Assembly (NCBI GenBank): GCA_002286715.1
Contig: NSJX01000001.1
Coordinates: 2,719,929 to 2,783,928 of the forward strand
Direction of reading: 5' to 3'
Origin: Dentipellis sp. KUC8613
Lineage: Eukaryota > Basidiomycota > Agaricomycetes > Russulales > Hericiaceae
DNA: 64,000 nucleotides
In this document: piece after piece, positions 11,279 to 23,327 of the stretch
How positions within the stretch are numbered: position 1 is the stretch's first letter
How the letters are laid out: each line of letters opens with the position of its first letter
Notes under the pieces: model-generated
Seen by the model: only the letters and a program-made list of their open reading frames with translations
Database searches by the model: none
Told to the model about the DNA's origin: nothing
Position numbers and translations under genes: made by a program

Positions 11279-12906
11279 TCAGCGGTATTCTGCCCCACAA
11301 TCCCCAATGATGGTAATCATCCTCCGCCCGTTGGACCTCTCCAACACCGCTTCGATCTCGGCCCTGTCCTGTTCGGTCAACGCGAATCGGAACACATTGC
11401 GATTGTCATCCGGGTGTTCTGACACGCCCAGCCGTGTCCCTAATCAAGTGCGCCGCGGGTCAGCGTACGCTTCGCGGCTGATGGTGGGACGCCCGCTCTC
11501 ACCTACAAGGACCGCACCCACGAACGGGTGGTCGAGCACCCACCGCGCCGCGACGTTGGCGATGCTCGCACCGCCATGGCGGTCGCCCACCGCACGCAGC
11601 ACGCCTAGTAGCTCCTGGAATAGCGGCCAATCGCCCCACGCCTTCATGATGACGTCGAGGTACTGCGCCGCGGCTGGTCAGCATGGAAACAGCGCCGCGG
11701 GCGCGAGGCAGCCAATCGACGCACCTTGCGCTGCGACGGGGTCAGCGCGCCAGAGTAGGGATCCGGCTCGGGCTGCTGCAGCCATGCGTCTGCAAGAAAG
11801 CCGCCGCACTAGGTGCGCGCGGTGGGAAGCGTCAGCTGCGAAGCCGAAGAGCGTGCGCGGGGCCCGGCCTCGCGAACGTGAAACACAAACGGAGCGCACC
11901 ATGGATCCGTAGGTGAGAAGTTTGATACCGTGTTTCTCGCAGACGTCGGCCATGCCGTGGAGGGGGCGAGTATCAATCAGCGAGAACTGTGGGTGGGTCC
12001 GCCACCATCAGGCAATCAGGGGTGGAAGCCGTCAGCGCACGGATTGGAGACATGATGCAGAGGTGCGAAGCCCACCTGCACTTGATTGCTGACGATGGCG
12101 CCAGGCCCGAGCTGCGTGCAGATCTCGTCCGTGTGCGCCGTGTCGAAATTGCACAGGCCGAGCGTCGTGATGAGGCCTTCGCGCTGGAGATCCTGCAGCT
12201 GGCGCAGCGCGGTCATGTAGCCCTTGTCGCTGTAGTCTTGCCAGTGGAACTGTTGATCATGACCGGTGTGAGCCGTCTGATGATGTGCGGCCTGCGCGAT
12301 CCTCACCTGCAGAAGGTCCACGCTGCTGCTTCGCATTCGCGTCAGCCGTTCCCGGACGGCGGCCTCGACGACTGCGCGCGAGGGCTCCGTCGGCTTGAAC
12401 ACACACCACTTCGTTGCCCCGATGGCCCGCTGCGGTGGTGATAGTGATTCCCTGAACTGCCCCTATGGCGTCCGAGGATATTAGCTGTGAGTCACTTGCC
12501 TGCCACAAATGCGAGCTTACAAACAAAATTTCCGAGCCCCCATAGTGGTCGGCTGTGCGTTCGTAAACACATGTCGCCTCGAACAGGTACGGAGAATCGA
12601 CTCACCCTTTAGTACGGAGACAGATTGTCGGAGAGCAAGTCAATTGTTTATCATAACTACATCTTGCACACCACATACCATATCTGTGGGAAGGTAAGTT
12701 CACCTCTATGGTAACCCGACAGGCAGATACACACCGAAAGCTGTGAATCCGTGGCTGAAGTGTCGCATCATGCCCTGTCGAATCTTGGCTGCAGATGCGC
12801 TTCCCCATGCCGTGCTGGAGAGCTGCCACAGGCCTGTCCAGAGTCGGGGCACGGTAAACGGGCCCAGCTGGAAGGCCTCCCAGAGAGTTGCGTCGGGGAG
12901 AGACAT
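11279..12906 (-). CDS. Aldo/keto reductase
   Basis: Nine exons: 12906-12735, a micro-exon near 12683-12672, 12552-12521, 12429-12307, 12249-12076, 11986-11900, 11808-11725, 11662-11503 and 11439-11279. With a 12-nt micro-exon the sum is 1,005 nt, 334 residues in frame. The N-terminus PRLWTGLWQLSS and the barrel end VSNQVQ...FSLIDTRP are typical of the fungal aldo/keto reductase superfamily. Candidate catalytic residues follow the usual order: Asp at the exon 1/2 junction, Tyr in ADHYG, Lys in GATKW and His in LLQFHW. NADPH-binding elements appear near the C-terminus (GAVLVG...LGVSEH). The enzyme would reduce aldehydes or ketones in the cytosol; the substrate is not predictable. The odd point is the micro-exon: canonical splice choice gives DMVCADHYG, two residues longer than the expected D-x4-Y spacing. 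It is divergent to the gene at 13477. Confidence 0.8.
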
Positions 12907-13476
12907 TATAGTAAAAGCCGGTCTTCGTCGGGAGAGGGCCAATAGCGATGTAGTCAGGCAGCTGGGTCGGGTCTTTTAAATGATGTGCAAGTGCAGGAAA
13001 GAGCTCCGTCCGAAAAGAGAATATTTGATAATAACTGACGTGTTTTGGAACTGGAGCAAGAGCGGGACAGCATGGCGGACGGCGCGGCAGAGAATGGAGG
13101 TTGTTGATGAATCAAGGGGACAACAAGCGCCGAGGGGAATTTGATAAACTGGGATTCAAGGCAGATTGAAAGGAGACCGGAAGGGGCGGAAGCTAGATCT
13201 GAACATCATCTACGCGAGATTCCGTCCTCGCTCGCGCTCTCCTCGTCCGTCCACGTCGCCGGACTCTGTATCAGCTGTCGGTTCTCGTTTCGAAGCCGGA
13301 CACCAGCCATTTATTCTTTGATCGCGCTTTTCTATCCTCGCGCTTGATCCCGATTCGTCGGAGCACCAAGGGGCCATGTATAAAACCCGTCGAATAACCG
13401 CGCACCGGGATACAGCACCTCCCTATCCATACCCGTCGCCGTACAACTCTCTCACCCACCTAAGCCCCCACGAACC
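12907..13476. promoter_or_regulatory. Divergent promoter region with TATA box
   Basis: 570 nt between two start codons on opposite strands. A clear TATAAAA box at 13379-13385 lies 92 nt before the ATG at 13477 and is a good core promoter for the rightward gene. A C-rich leader with CTCTC follows it. No equally clear box is seen for the leftward reductase gene. Confidence 0.55.
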
Positions 13477-14221
13477 ATGCCTGCACCATCGTCAGACACG
13501 ACCCCCTTCTCCCCCGATTCTCGGTCGCTAGGCCATGTGTTCGTCTATATCCGTCACACTGCCGCTATCTACCGACATACTGACGCGTCTGCACTCTTAG
13601 CAACCTCATGGTCGACACCTTCATCGCCAATGCCAGCATCGAAGAGTGCGTGCCCACGCTGCACTGATCTCCCACTAGCGCTCACAGATGCGGCTCCACA
13701 GCTTGCGCGCGACCGTACGCACGCTGCTCGCAACGACGCCGCCGAGCACCGCAGTAGCCTTCACGCGTGCAGCACGTACACGGCTCTCCACCGCAGCGGC
13801 GAAGGCACCCCCGCGCTCGCTCATTTTGTTCTCAACACGGCCAGACACCGGCCGCGAGGCCGTGTCGACACAGCACCTGTACGAGGCGCTCGCGCACGCG
13901 CGTGCGCTGTACGGCGCGGGGATGGGCTTCTCGAGTCTCAAGGTGTTCTCCGCGATTGTGCGCGAGACGGTGGGCCTGCGGTGGATGGACGACGGCGAGA
14001 CGGCGCGGACGCTCGTGCTGATTGACGGGGACTTGTGCCAGGCAATACAGAGCTCGAAGGAGGAGGCGGAGAGCGGGCGCGCAGGAAACCTCTTGGCGGC
14101 GCGGGAAAAGGTCGCCGAGCTGCGGGCGGCGCTGCAGGAGAGCGTGGCGGACGTCGCACGGTGGGGCGGTGAATTCCCGTTCGAGTGCGCCGCGGCGAGC
14201 ATGGAGTGTTGGAAGCTCTAG
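13477..14221 (+). CDS. Small protein of unknown function
   Basis: Three exons (13477-13523, 13601-13649, 13688-14221) give 209 residues in frame. I do not recognise the product. The middle holds a long Ala/Arg/Thr-rich helix-like stretch followed by RSLILFSTRPDTG, then HLYEALAHARALYGAG. A predicted alpha-helical C-terminus has heptad-like spacing (LLAAREKVAELRAALQESV) and could form a coiled coil. No signal peptide or membrane segment is seen. The intron choices are the only ones that keep the frame: donor GTCGCT at 13524 and acceptor TTAG at 13600, then donor GTGCCC at 13650 and acceptor ACAG at 13687. A strong TATA box upstream supports a real gene. It could be a lineage-restricted protein. 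Confidence 0.6.
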
Positions 14222-17200
14222 CGTCGGTGACGTCGCGTCTTGCTATTTGCGCTGCGCGAGCACGCGGCGGGCGGAGATGCGCGGTGTAATAATGTATTGT
14301 GTATTGCTGTATTCATTAGTCACGCACCCACTTGCGGGCGGCCATCGCGCGCACGATCTCCCTACACTGTGACAAAGGGCCTTGCATGGGCAAGCGGTTC
14401 CGGGACATGCACTGTAACTTGTCTGTGTCACCGCAATCAGAGGGTGACGAACAGGAACGCGACATGGGCGACTCGGCTCCACGCCCCCGTCCGCCTGGAC
14501 ATCGGGGACGCGATAGACGCTGGGCACGGCGGCGCATCAGATGGGTGGATGTTTGCCAGGCCGCAGCGAGCCTCGCTGCCGCAGGCACACGCCCGCTGAG
14601 GCCGCAAACCGCGGGAACCGCATGTGCACCGCTGTCTCGAGCCCGGCGTCCACTCTACATGCCGGTGTCCACTGAGCAATCTCGGTGCTTCTCAGTAACC
14701 ACGCCCCAAGTTGGAATGGAAATAAACCACTTCCCGACAAATGCGAACTAAAGCGGCGGAGAAGGGTCCTAGGGATCTGAATAATTGCAGTTCCGGGCAC
14801 ACGGAACAACCTGCATCCATAAGGCAGCCCGCGAGACTATCAAAGCGCGCGCGTAAGGGCGCAAGGGATGGGATTATGTATTTCCTTGAAGGCGACATTC
14901 GCGTCACTGGAGGTTATTGCCCTTGGTGGGCTGCAGGGTAAGATCTCGCTGGCACAGGGTTGCAGGACAGGGCCCGGCTGCGATTCGGAAAACGTGCGGT
15001 AATCGGCGGGTGGCGTGAGCAGTCGACTGATATTTTAGTCTTGCGAGTCCACCGAGACGACGAGGTGCTGACTGTGATGCGAAGGGTTGTCCGCATGATG
15101 TGTCGTACGGACCAACCGACGCGAGAGGATGAGCGCAGCGATGATCCTCCTGGCCGACAACGCAGAGACTGAACGGGCTATGCGCTCGTCCCAAAAGGCA
15201 GCCTGAAGATGAAATTTGAGGTGCTGCTGCGCTGTGGTTGGCGGCGATCGTCTGAAGGCCGATGCTAAGTTGGGCTATCGCGTGGAAATCGAGCCAAATG
15301 ACGCAGAGGCACAGTGCGCGCGCTCGAGGGTGAAGAGAAAACCATGCGGGTTCCCAAGTGTTGCCCGAGGTCGACCTTCTGGGACGTCTGGCCAAGTCAA
15401 ACTGATGCAGGGTCCATGTCACAGGACGGCCAAGTCGTCCTGCCATGAGCAGTGGAGCCATCCGCCATGCAGCTGGTGGTGTAACAGTCATTTCTGGAGG
15501 CGAGGGCGCCGACGATGTACCGCGGCTGCCATGGAATATAGACCGACCACGGCATATGACGATGCAGCGCGGGCAAAACGACTCGGCCAACGTACGAGAG
15601 GTTAGTCACCAGGGGTCTATCTTCATCAGGCTGGGTAGCAGAAATCGGCTCGGATGATTATTGGATGGCCGGGCTCCCTTAGGAAGGCTTTTGAGTAGCA
15701 GAACGTGGAATCTTTGAAGTGCACGCTCTTGGTGTACGGCAATTGTGTGGCTTGTCTTGCGGAAACGAAGCCGGTGGCAGTGAGAATGGAGCCCGAAGGA
15801 AGATGTACCGACGCGCTCATGAAGCGGAACATGTATCATGTGTGTTTCACGAGCATTCAGTTCAGCCAGGATGGGCGGCGGGCAGTGGATATCGAGTCAA
15901 GTGGCTTGTGGTCAAAATTCACCGTGACTCCGGGGTAGCAGTAATGCCGCGATGGCACCACATGGAAGAAAGTTTGTATGAGCCCAGGAAAATGCGAAGT
16001 TGCGGCAGCTTTCGTTATCATCTCCAGAACGTCCCTGCACTTGTTCACCGGTCGGAGTGGCGGAACGGACACGAAGTTCCTTCGGCATTACTCAAGTTCC
16101 AGGTTCCTAGTACCAAGTAGACGAGTGATAAGTTGCCTTCCATTGCAATTTTCGTTTGTGCCAGAGCAATGCAGACGACGACGCTACCTAGTTTCTCTTT
16201 GCACGACATGTCAGCGCTACCAATCACGTTGCTATACTGAAGCCAAGAAAATGGCCCACTGACATAGCTTTCGTGTGCTTACGGCAATCCGGCGCAATAT
16301 ACTGCGTCGAGCTTCGGTGGAAAACCCGAGCCTAACGCCGTCGCTGATTGATGTTGGTTGATGCAGCAGCGAGCGAAATGTCATCGGGTGCGAGAGCTCG
16401 CTCGAGGCATTTGCCGAGAGATCTAAGCCAACGCGCAGTCATGATCAGGAGATGGACGTGTAGATTGCACAGAGTCGGCGACACTTGCAGACGTATGACC
16501 GCATAACGAGCGACATTGAACGGCCTGAGGTGCCCTGTATCAACACTGCAATGTGGCAAAAACCAGGGGGATTCATAGAGGGGCGAAATAAGATCGTCCG
16601 GGCTGTCGAATGCAACAAATTCATTGAGTAGACATACCAGGGGCTCCACGTAGTGTAGATTCCGATGGGTGCTATATCGACGTTGATACGTGCGACATTG
16701 ATCGCTTGTTCTGAAGAGCGATGCACGTCAAGTGGCTCCTACATGTTTGAGGCTGTTCGTAGCGTGAGGCGGGAAGGAAAATCGTAGAGAAAGGCCTGAT
16801 GCATCAGCGATGGCGCAGAGATAGGATGAGGAAAGAAACGAAGAACGACGACCAGATGGCAGCTGTCAAGAATTTGAACGAAGTAATCTTTGACAACAGC
16901 CATAATAGGTTCGACCCGCCGCCGCCACCGCTGGTCTACCCCCATCCTCGAACTGCATACCTGCTGTCGCACTCAGATTGTTCGGCGTTGTATGAATGCA
17001 ATCGATCAGCTGCCAGTCGATTGACGGACGAGCCAGGAATATTTTTCGATGAAGGTGGAAGTGGTTGAAGGTGCGAGCAACGCTGTGGCGGGAAGCGAGG
17101 CGCGCTTCGGCAGACACTCACGGCCACGGTCGCGCCGTCTCATCACCATCTCCCCCCTGCCTCCCCGCTGCACCTGCAATGCTCCCTCCTCACCAGTAAA

Positions 17201-17293
17201 TGCTAGCTTCATCTCAAGGATCGTACTAGATCGCGTGGAGCTAACAGGAGCCGGAGTAAGTCAGCATCACACCAATCGTGCTACACTGCACAC
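14222..17293. other. 3.1-kb gap without a supported gene
   Basis: Open frames occur on both strands, but none has recognisable domains or a convincing splice pattern. The best candidate coding stretch is on the minus strand at about 15607-16072; it runs in one frame but is interrupted by two TGA codons and is listed separately. No transposon ends, long repeats or RNA genes were recognised. Part of the right end must be promoter for the gene at 17294. Confidence 0.35.
15607..16072 (-). pseudogene. Possible decayed coding sequence, unrecognised
   Basis: Reading leftward from 16072, one frame stays open for 71 codons, meets TGA, a short spacer and a second TGA, then stays open for another 68 codons to about 15626. 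The residues are protein-like (for example HYCYPGVTVNFDHKP and YTKSVHFKDSTFCYSK) rather than the Arg/Ala/Pro mix of shadow frames. There is no GT/AG pair that removes both stops cleanly. I do not recognise a family. It may be a dead gene, an unresolved multi-exon gene, or chance. Confidence 0.2.
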
Positions 17294-20231
17294 ATGGCCG
17301 AGCCACGACCGCTGCAACGGTCTCCTCAATCTCCATCATATATCCCCGTAGTCACTCCCAGACCACCAAGAAGCACTCTTCCTTCGTCGCTGTCTGTACC
17401 GCAGCTTGGCCTGGTGCCGCCCACGCGAAGAGCGTCCGGTAGCAATGGATCTCCATCCCAATCAACACCCCCGTCGACAGTCGTCGCTGGCGGCGTCGAC
17501 GCCGTTCCCACCCCGAATCCAAATCCAAACAACGGGTTGTCTTCGTTCCGTTCTCTCAAAAGCTTCCTTCCGTTCGTGTCTAGCAAGCAACCGCCCAGCG
17601 GCGGCACGCCTACCGGCTTGAAGAGTCCTTTCTCTGGGTTTGGTTCCGTCAGGCGGTCTATCACAGGAGAGAGGAAGATGTCGGGCTCGTATGTTACGGT
17701 GGAACCGGTGCGGGACGTTCCAGTCATTTCGATTGATCATTCTCCCGTTTCCAAGGCGGACAGCTCCCCGAGCTCGTCGGATACGGACTACGGTGCGCAT
17801 GTCAACTTTCTGAAGTTCATTGCTGTCCTAATATCATTCCGTAGGTCCACCGGTGGTAACATATACTCCGGACCCTCCACTGAGTACGGAGCTGTCGACA
17901 ATTATTGAGTCAGACTTGTCGGGCTTGTCAAAGCACTTGCCAGCGTTGGACGATTCCATGGACTCCTCCTTCCGGCTAGACTTTGATAATAGTCGCGAAG
18001 AGGATACACGCGTAACTCTTCTTCCGCAGCCAACGTCAGCAAAGTCTTCTAGTAGCCGTGCGGAGCCTCATGACACAACATTGGACCTGTCGACTTCGAA
18101 ACTCAGTGAAGAAGTGTTGCAGGCTCTAAGGGGGAAAAGGTCCGGCGGAGGCTGGTTTGCTGGCACTGTCGTGGAGGATGCACAAGACAGTCGCCCTGGG
18201 AGCTCCAAGGGCGATGACAAGAGCTCAGGTGACCCCGATGGGGATCCTGATAGTAGCTTCCATCTGGACACTCTCGATCCCGATCTTGCTGCATTATTGA
18301 GTCCAAACCGTATTACAGACAAACAGTCGGGACTTCGCATACCGCCCGAAGGCATTCCGACACCGTCAATAACGCCACCGCCACCCTCCGACGCCCCCGC
18401 TCGGATCTTCTCCTCATCCCGACTCTACACCCCCCAATCCACCCACTCGAACCTATCATCCCCAACCGCTCGTTCTCCCATCTCCATCACGGGCAGTTCC
18501 GATACTCCGTCTTCTCCAAAACGTCCTTTGGCGCCCTCGGCATTCTCCCGCCCATCCATCTCCCGCGGGCCGTCCGTCTCCTCTGTGCCGCGCTTCATGC
18601 GCTCCGTCACGGACCGCACGAGCCCCCTGCGCGCTGACAAGACGCTTACACAGTCCTTTACCTCACGCGCGGCGTCCGACCCCGTTATGGCCTCGCCATA
18701 TGACGAAGGCCGCCGTGCCTCGAGCGACAGCGTCTTTCCCCGGCGACCAGCCCCCCCTTCTCCCCTTTCCCCTGAGCCCGCAGCACCTCTCGTACAGCAT
18801 CACACCGGCGGCGAGACATACCGCCGGCCTGCCGCCTCACGCCTCGCCACACCCGCACGGAGCACCCTCTACGCCTCGACATCTCGCACCTTGCGTCCCG
18901 CTACCGCCTCCGCCAGCACCTCCCCCGGCACTTGGGATGGCGACTCCACCTCGCCCTCCTCCCGTGCATCGTCCGCCCTTGGCTCCGCCCCGTCCGCGCG
19001 CCGCGTACACCGCACACGGCCGAGCATGGAGACAGAGCACCGGCCGAGCTTCGAGCGCGAGCGCACGTCGTATCTCACGCGCAACCGCAAACGCAGCATG
19101 AGCGTCGGCGAGCAGCGGCGCGCATCGCCCCTCGGGCGGCCCCTCCCGGAGTGGATCGGGCCGAAGACAGCCAAGGCCTTCGCAGCTGCTGGCCTGCTTG
19201 ACCGCGAGCGAGACCGCGAGCGGGAGCGGGAACGTGCAGAGAGGGAGAGGGAGCGCGAGCGGGACGCGCTGGGGTCGAGCTACTCGCGCTTTGGGTCCGT
19301 CCGGAGCACCGAGTACCGCTCGCAGCACAACGCGTCGCGCATGGCGTTCTCGGAGGCGGGGTCCGCCGCGTCCTCGTCGTGGCGGAGCGTCTCGCGCACG
19401 ATGACCGCGTCCGAGGCCGGGGGGCCGCTCGAGAGCGCGCGCACGACGTTCTCGGGCGGGTCGACGGCGCCGACGAGCATCTCCGGCGCGTCCTCGCCGC
19501 AGCAGACGCTCCAGGACAAGCACGCGATGGAGACGGGCACGTTGCTCGCCGCGCTCGCGGACTCGCAGCGCGCGGCGCAGGCCCTGCGCGAGGAGAACGC
19601 ACGGCTGAGTGCCCGTGTGGACGAGCTCGAGGCACAGCTCGTGGACGCACACGCGCAGCTGCGCAAGCAGCAGTCGCCGCAGCCGCTGGCCCGCGCCGTG
19701 CTCGACCGCATGGCCAACGCGAGCGAACGCCGGCTGGGCAGCGGCCACCTTCGCACGGCGTCGTCGTCGGCGCACTCGTCCGCGTCCCCGCGCCCGTCGC
19801 TGTCGCTATCGAATGACGAGCGGGAAGATGTGGGTGCGGGGGGCCTGCAGGCGAACGACGGGTACCGGGCGGGCGCGAGGAAGCGGGTCAGCGGGGCGTC
19901 GGCGGTATCGGTGTTTGCGCTCCCGCCGAGCAATATGTCGCTGCTGATGCACGAGGACGCGGGGTCGGCGGCGGGCCACTCGCAGACGGATTCGATGCGC
20001 TCTGTGACGCCTCCACCGCAGGCGCAGGCGCAGCCGCGACATGTGTCGAACCAGCTGTCGATGTCGTCTGCGGGGAATATATCGCCGACGACGGCGAGCT
20101 TCAGTATGACGGATGTGGCGGGCTCGCCGGGCAGTTTGTATCTGCGCCCTGAGCATGAGCTCCATTTGGGCGATATGGCGAGCCTCGATTTGCGCTTTGG
20201 GGACGGGGAGGACGAGGAGGAGGAAGAGTAG
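17294..20231 (+). CDS. Ser/Pro-rich protein with C-terminal coiled coil, unknown function
   Basis: Two exons (17294-17792 and 17845-20231) give 961 residues in frame; the intron joins DTDY to GPPVV. The protein is mostly Ser/Thr/Pro/Arg-rich and likely disordered, with many SP and TP sites that could be phosphorylated. A highly charged run of alternating Arg and Glu lies near residue 640. A coiled coil follows at about residues 740-790 (ALADSQRAAQALREENARL then VDELEAQLVDAHAQL). The extreme C-terminus is acidic (GDGEDEEEEE). An N-terminal SFRSLKSFLPFVS patch is the only hydrophobic island. The architecture resembles cytoskeletal or cell-polarity scaffolds, but that is analogy only. The second exon is very GC-rich, so long antisense frames appear opposite it and should be ignored. 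Confidence 0.75.
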
Positions 20232-23200
20232 GTTGCTGGCCGTTGTTATGCCGCCCTCGTCTCATCTCATCTTACCCCATGCCATTCTATGCTCGCATCC
20301 ATGCCACTCCTTTACTCTCCACGCTCTTTTGTGTTGTTCTCTTCGTTTCCCTCTCTTGTCTCTCTGTGAGGTTTCTCTCGGGCTCCTGTTCGTCGCACCG
20401 CACCGCATTGCATTTTCCCACTTTCCCCGCCTCTTCCACTTGCACTTGCACTTCCCCTCCCACCGACCACCGATTCCCGGTTCACCCGCACTCCTTGCCT
20501 TATGCCCCTTTCTTCGTTTCATTCGCATTTCTCTCTCCGCTCGGCTTCGCACGTCGCACATCGCACTGCACTCTTCACACTTCGGCTTTCTCCTGCACAT
20601 AGTTATACCACCTTGCACATAGATACCTTTACTTATACCCTTCTTCACTTCATATCCCATTACCCCAATTCTCATTACCCCATTGCCCGCACTCCGCATG
20701 CATGCACATACGTCCGTCCGTCCCGTTCCGCCTACACGCCCGTGTACCTGTCCTGTTTCTGTCTGTCCTCGCACGCACATACATACATACATAGTCTTCC
20801 GCTCGCGCCCGTACATACGTAGTGTATCTTACCTCTTAGTTATCCCGCCCGCGCTGCGTCCGGATCCAGTATACGAGTCTTCGTCGGCCGTCGGGCCTCC
20901 GTGCCATCCTCTGCGAGCGAGAGCCTGTGTGTTGTGTCTGATGGAAACGTTACGATGTGCGACAACCTATGCACACCCGGCGGTGCGCGGGGAGCCAGCT
21001 TCTTCTGTTTCTAGTATTCTGTGCATACGGTGCGTGCGCGGGCCGCCAGCTCCCAGCGCTAGCGTTGGGCGCTTGGTCCTCGGAGACGCAAACTCAGCGG
21101 CTTCGACAGTGATATCAACCTCATCTACGATTTTCCAGGTGCCAGTACATGTACATTGAGATAGCGCGCGGGACCGGCATGCGCATGTTGTGGACATATA
21201 GGATCGTGAGCGATGGGGAGCTGTGTATGTGGGAGTAAGTAAGTATAGGTGCAGGCAGGTGTCGGGGCTCTGCAGGCTTGCGCGCCGGGCGTCAGAACGC
21301 CACTCCGGGTTTCTGGAAGTGGAAGATGCGTGAATGCCAGTGTAGTGTCAGTCGACTATGGGCTGTAAACTGTCCGGTGCCGGCACCGGTGCCTTGTGAT
21401 ACTGATCAGTCCAGAGAACTGCTAGATGTTGAGCTTGGAACGTGGAACGTGGAAGTGCTGTACAGGTCGCTTGATGGTGGTTTCTCCGGTACGGGTGGCG
21501 GGTACGGCACGGCTAGATCTGTACTGGGTTGTGGGGTACCGAACCGTGTGGTGAGGTAACCCCCACCGAAATCGAGAAGCTGGGCATCCAATTGCAATGC
21601 ATCAACTCCGAGGGCCTGCAGGGTCCGCGCGCGCGCGTGCAGGCCGGTGTGGGTCGGGCGTGCTTCTGCGCTTGGCGGTGGGCACAAGCCAGGACGCAAG
21701 CACGAGCGTGAGCAGGGAAGTTCGGCGCAGAGCTTCGAGAAGGTGGCCAGCCCGGAACTTACGTTACGCGTGCGTTGCGCTGCTTCCAGCGCAGACCCTG
21801 ACGCGACGAGCGGCTTCCTGGTTCTGGCTCTGGTCGTGTGCCATGCTGCGTCTAGAAGCGGAAGCGGAAGACCATGCAGCAGCTCAGGCTCAGTCCAGCG
21901 TGTGCGGCCTACACGCGCCTGCGCCGCAACTCGCGATCGCCGCCGCAACGTTGACGTTGTCGCACGTCGGATAGCGTTAGGTGTTCAGCGTGTGATAGGA
22001 CTAGAACTGGGACTGCGAAAGGTTAACTTTGCTCTCACACCTTCCATTGAGGCGTGGCGTGCCGGGCTATAGCTAGTGGCGTTATTATTGGCTCAATTGC
22101 CATTGCTCGCGTCCGCGCTGCTTCGAGGTGTTGGTTAGACTTTCAGTCTTCCATATGCATGGATGCGTGGTGGTGCACCGTAGGTGGTGAGCGGTGGATA
22201 TACCCTTCTGCTCCGCTGGAGTCCTCCTGTCAGGTTGGAAGCGGAAGCTTAGAAGCCTGGGCGGGAGTGGAGACGGAGCGGGAAGGAGGGCACGAAATCA
22301 TGTTGTACGGGCGTCGGGTCTCGCGCAGACCGTGTACTGCTCAGTACGAATACATATGCCAGTGAATTGCAGGTTGCAAATGTTTATGCATATGTTTGGG
22401 TCGTGTGGTATTGCACCCGCTGCGGCAATACAGCGTGATATTCAAACGGTGAGAGGAATGCGAATGCTGAAAGACGAGGCAAGGTCAGTCTTCACAAGAG
22501 AGCTGCGGCTTACCTTCCGCTAGCGTTACATACGCAATGGATATGAGTGGCTCGTACCTGCCCACCTTGAAAAGAAAGAATAAATTACGACGGTGGGATT
22601 AAACGTCGTCGCAAAAGCTTGACTTGAGGCGGTAACAGCGGGGGACCGGTTGGATACTGACATGCCCGTGTTTGTATGGCTTTCTTCTTATGTTTCGGGT
22701 GCAGACAGAGGAGCGTTCGTTGGGACTAGCACGGTGCCTTGGTGGTGTAGTGGAGGTCAGATGAAGATGTGTGGCGTTGTAGAGCCCATATTTTGACCCA
22801 CAATGCGTGACAAGTGACATACCAAATTCGGAGTATATGGGCAGAATTCACGGAGCTCGGCAGGCCGGCAGGTCTTGTAAGCCGCCTAAAATGGCCGGCC
22901 GGCGCTGGGAACTCGACCAAACCCGGAGGCAAATTTGCCAAATTTAGGGGCTTTTTACCGTCACTGCTGCGCTCATGACGAAATTGGTGCCCTTCAAAAG
23001 TACGAGCTCCTTTGAAGGCTCTCATGCCCCTTTCAATAGACTGTGCACTCCCATCCACGTCCCATCGTAGAAACCGCCCACCGCACCCCGGCGTCACGAC
23101 CGTTTTCATGCGCAGAAGGGTCGCGCGCGTGACGGAATGATCGGGCGAAAAGAGCAGATACCCCGCGTGCGTGGGGAGATCCGAGCGTCACTGAAGCGAG

Positions 23201-23327
23201 CGCCGTCATCCCCGGCCCCGCCGCTGCAGCGCCAGCTGACCCTTCGACGCTGTCGCCGCACTTTCACTTTTAGGCTCGCCCACGCATCGTGCCACCGCAC
23301 CATCACCAGCACGCCCGCACGCCCGCC
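20232..23327. other. 3.1-kb gap: pyrimidine-rich 3' region and promoter DNA
   Basis: From 20240 to about 20700 the plus strand is strongly C/T-rich, which fits a transcribed 3' flank. A short ACAT tetranucleotide run lies at about 20777-20792. A minus-strand frame of 180 codons at 21406-21948 is noted but unsupported. The last few hundred bases before 23328 should hold the promoter of the IML2-like gene. No RNA gene or mobile element was recognised. Confidence 0.35.

Noticed and set aside
14904..15590. Minus-strand open frame of 228 codons in the first large gap
   Set aside because: No recognisable motif, no flanking splice structure, and composition does not differ from chance frames nearby.
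18837..19775. Minus-strand open frame of 312 codons
   Set aside because: It lies opposite the GC-rich second exon of the coiled-coil protein and is Arg/Ala/Pro-rich, the usual look of an antisense shadow.
20777..20792. ACAT tetranucleotide run
   Set aside because: Only about four units in a C/T-rich flank; a minor microsatellite with no likely role.
21406..21948. Minus-strand open frame of 180 codons
   Set aside because: The end is Ser/Pro-rich and protein-like, but there is no domain, no clear start context and no supporting exon; left as gap.
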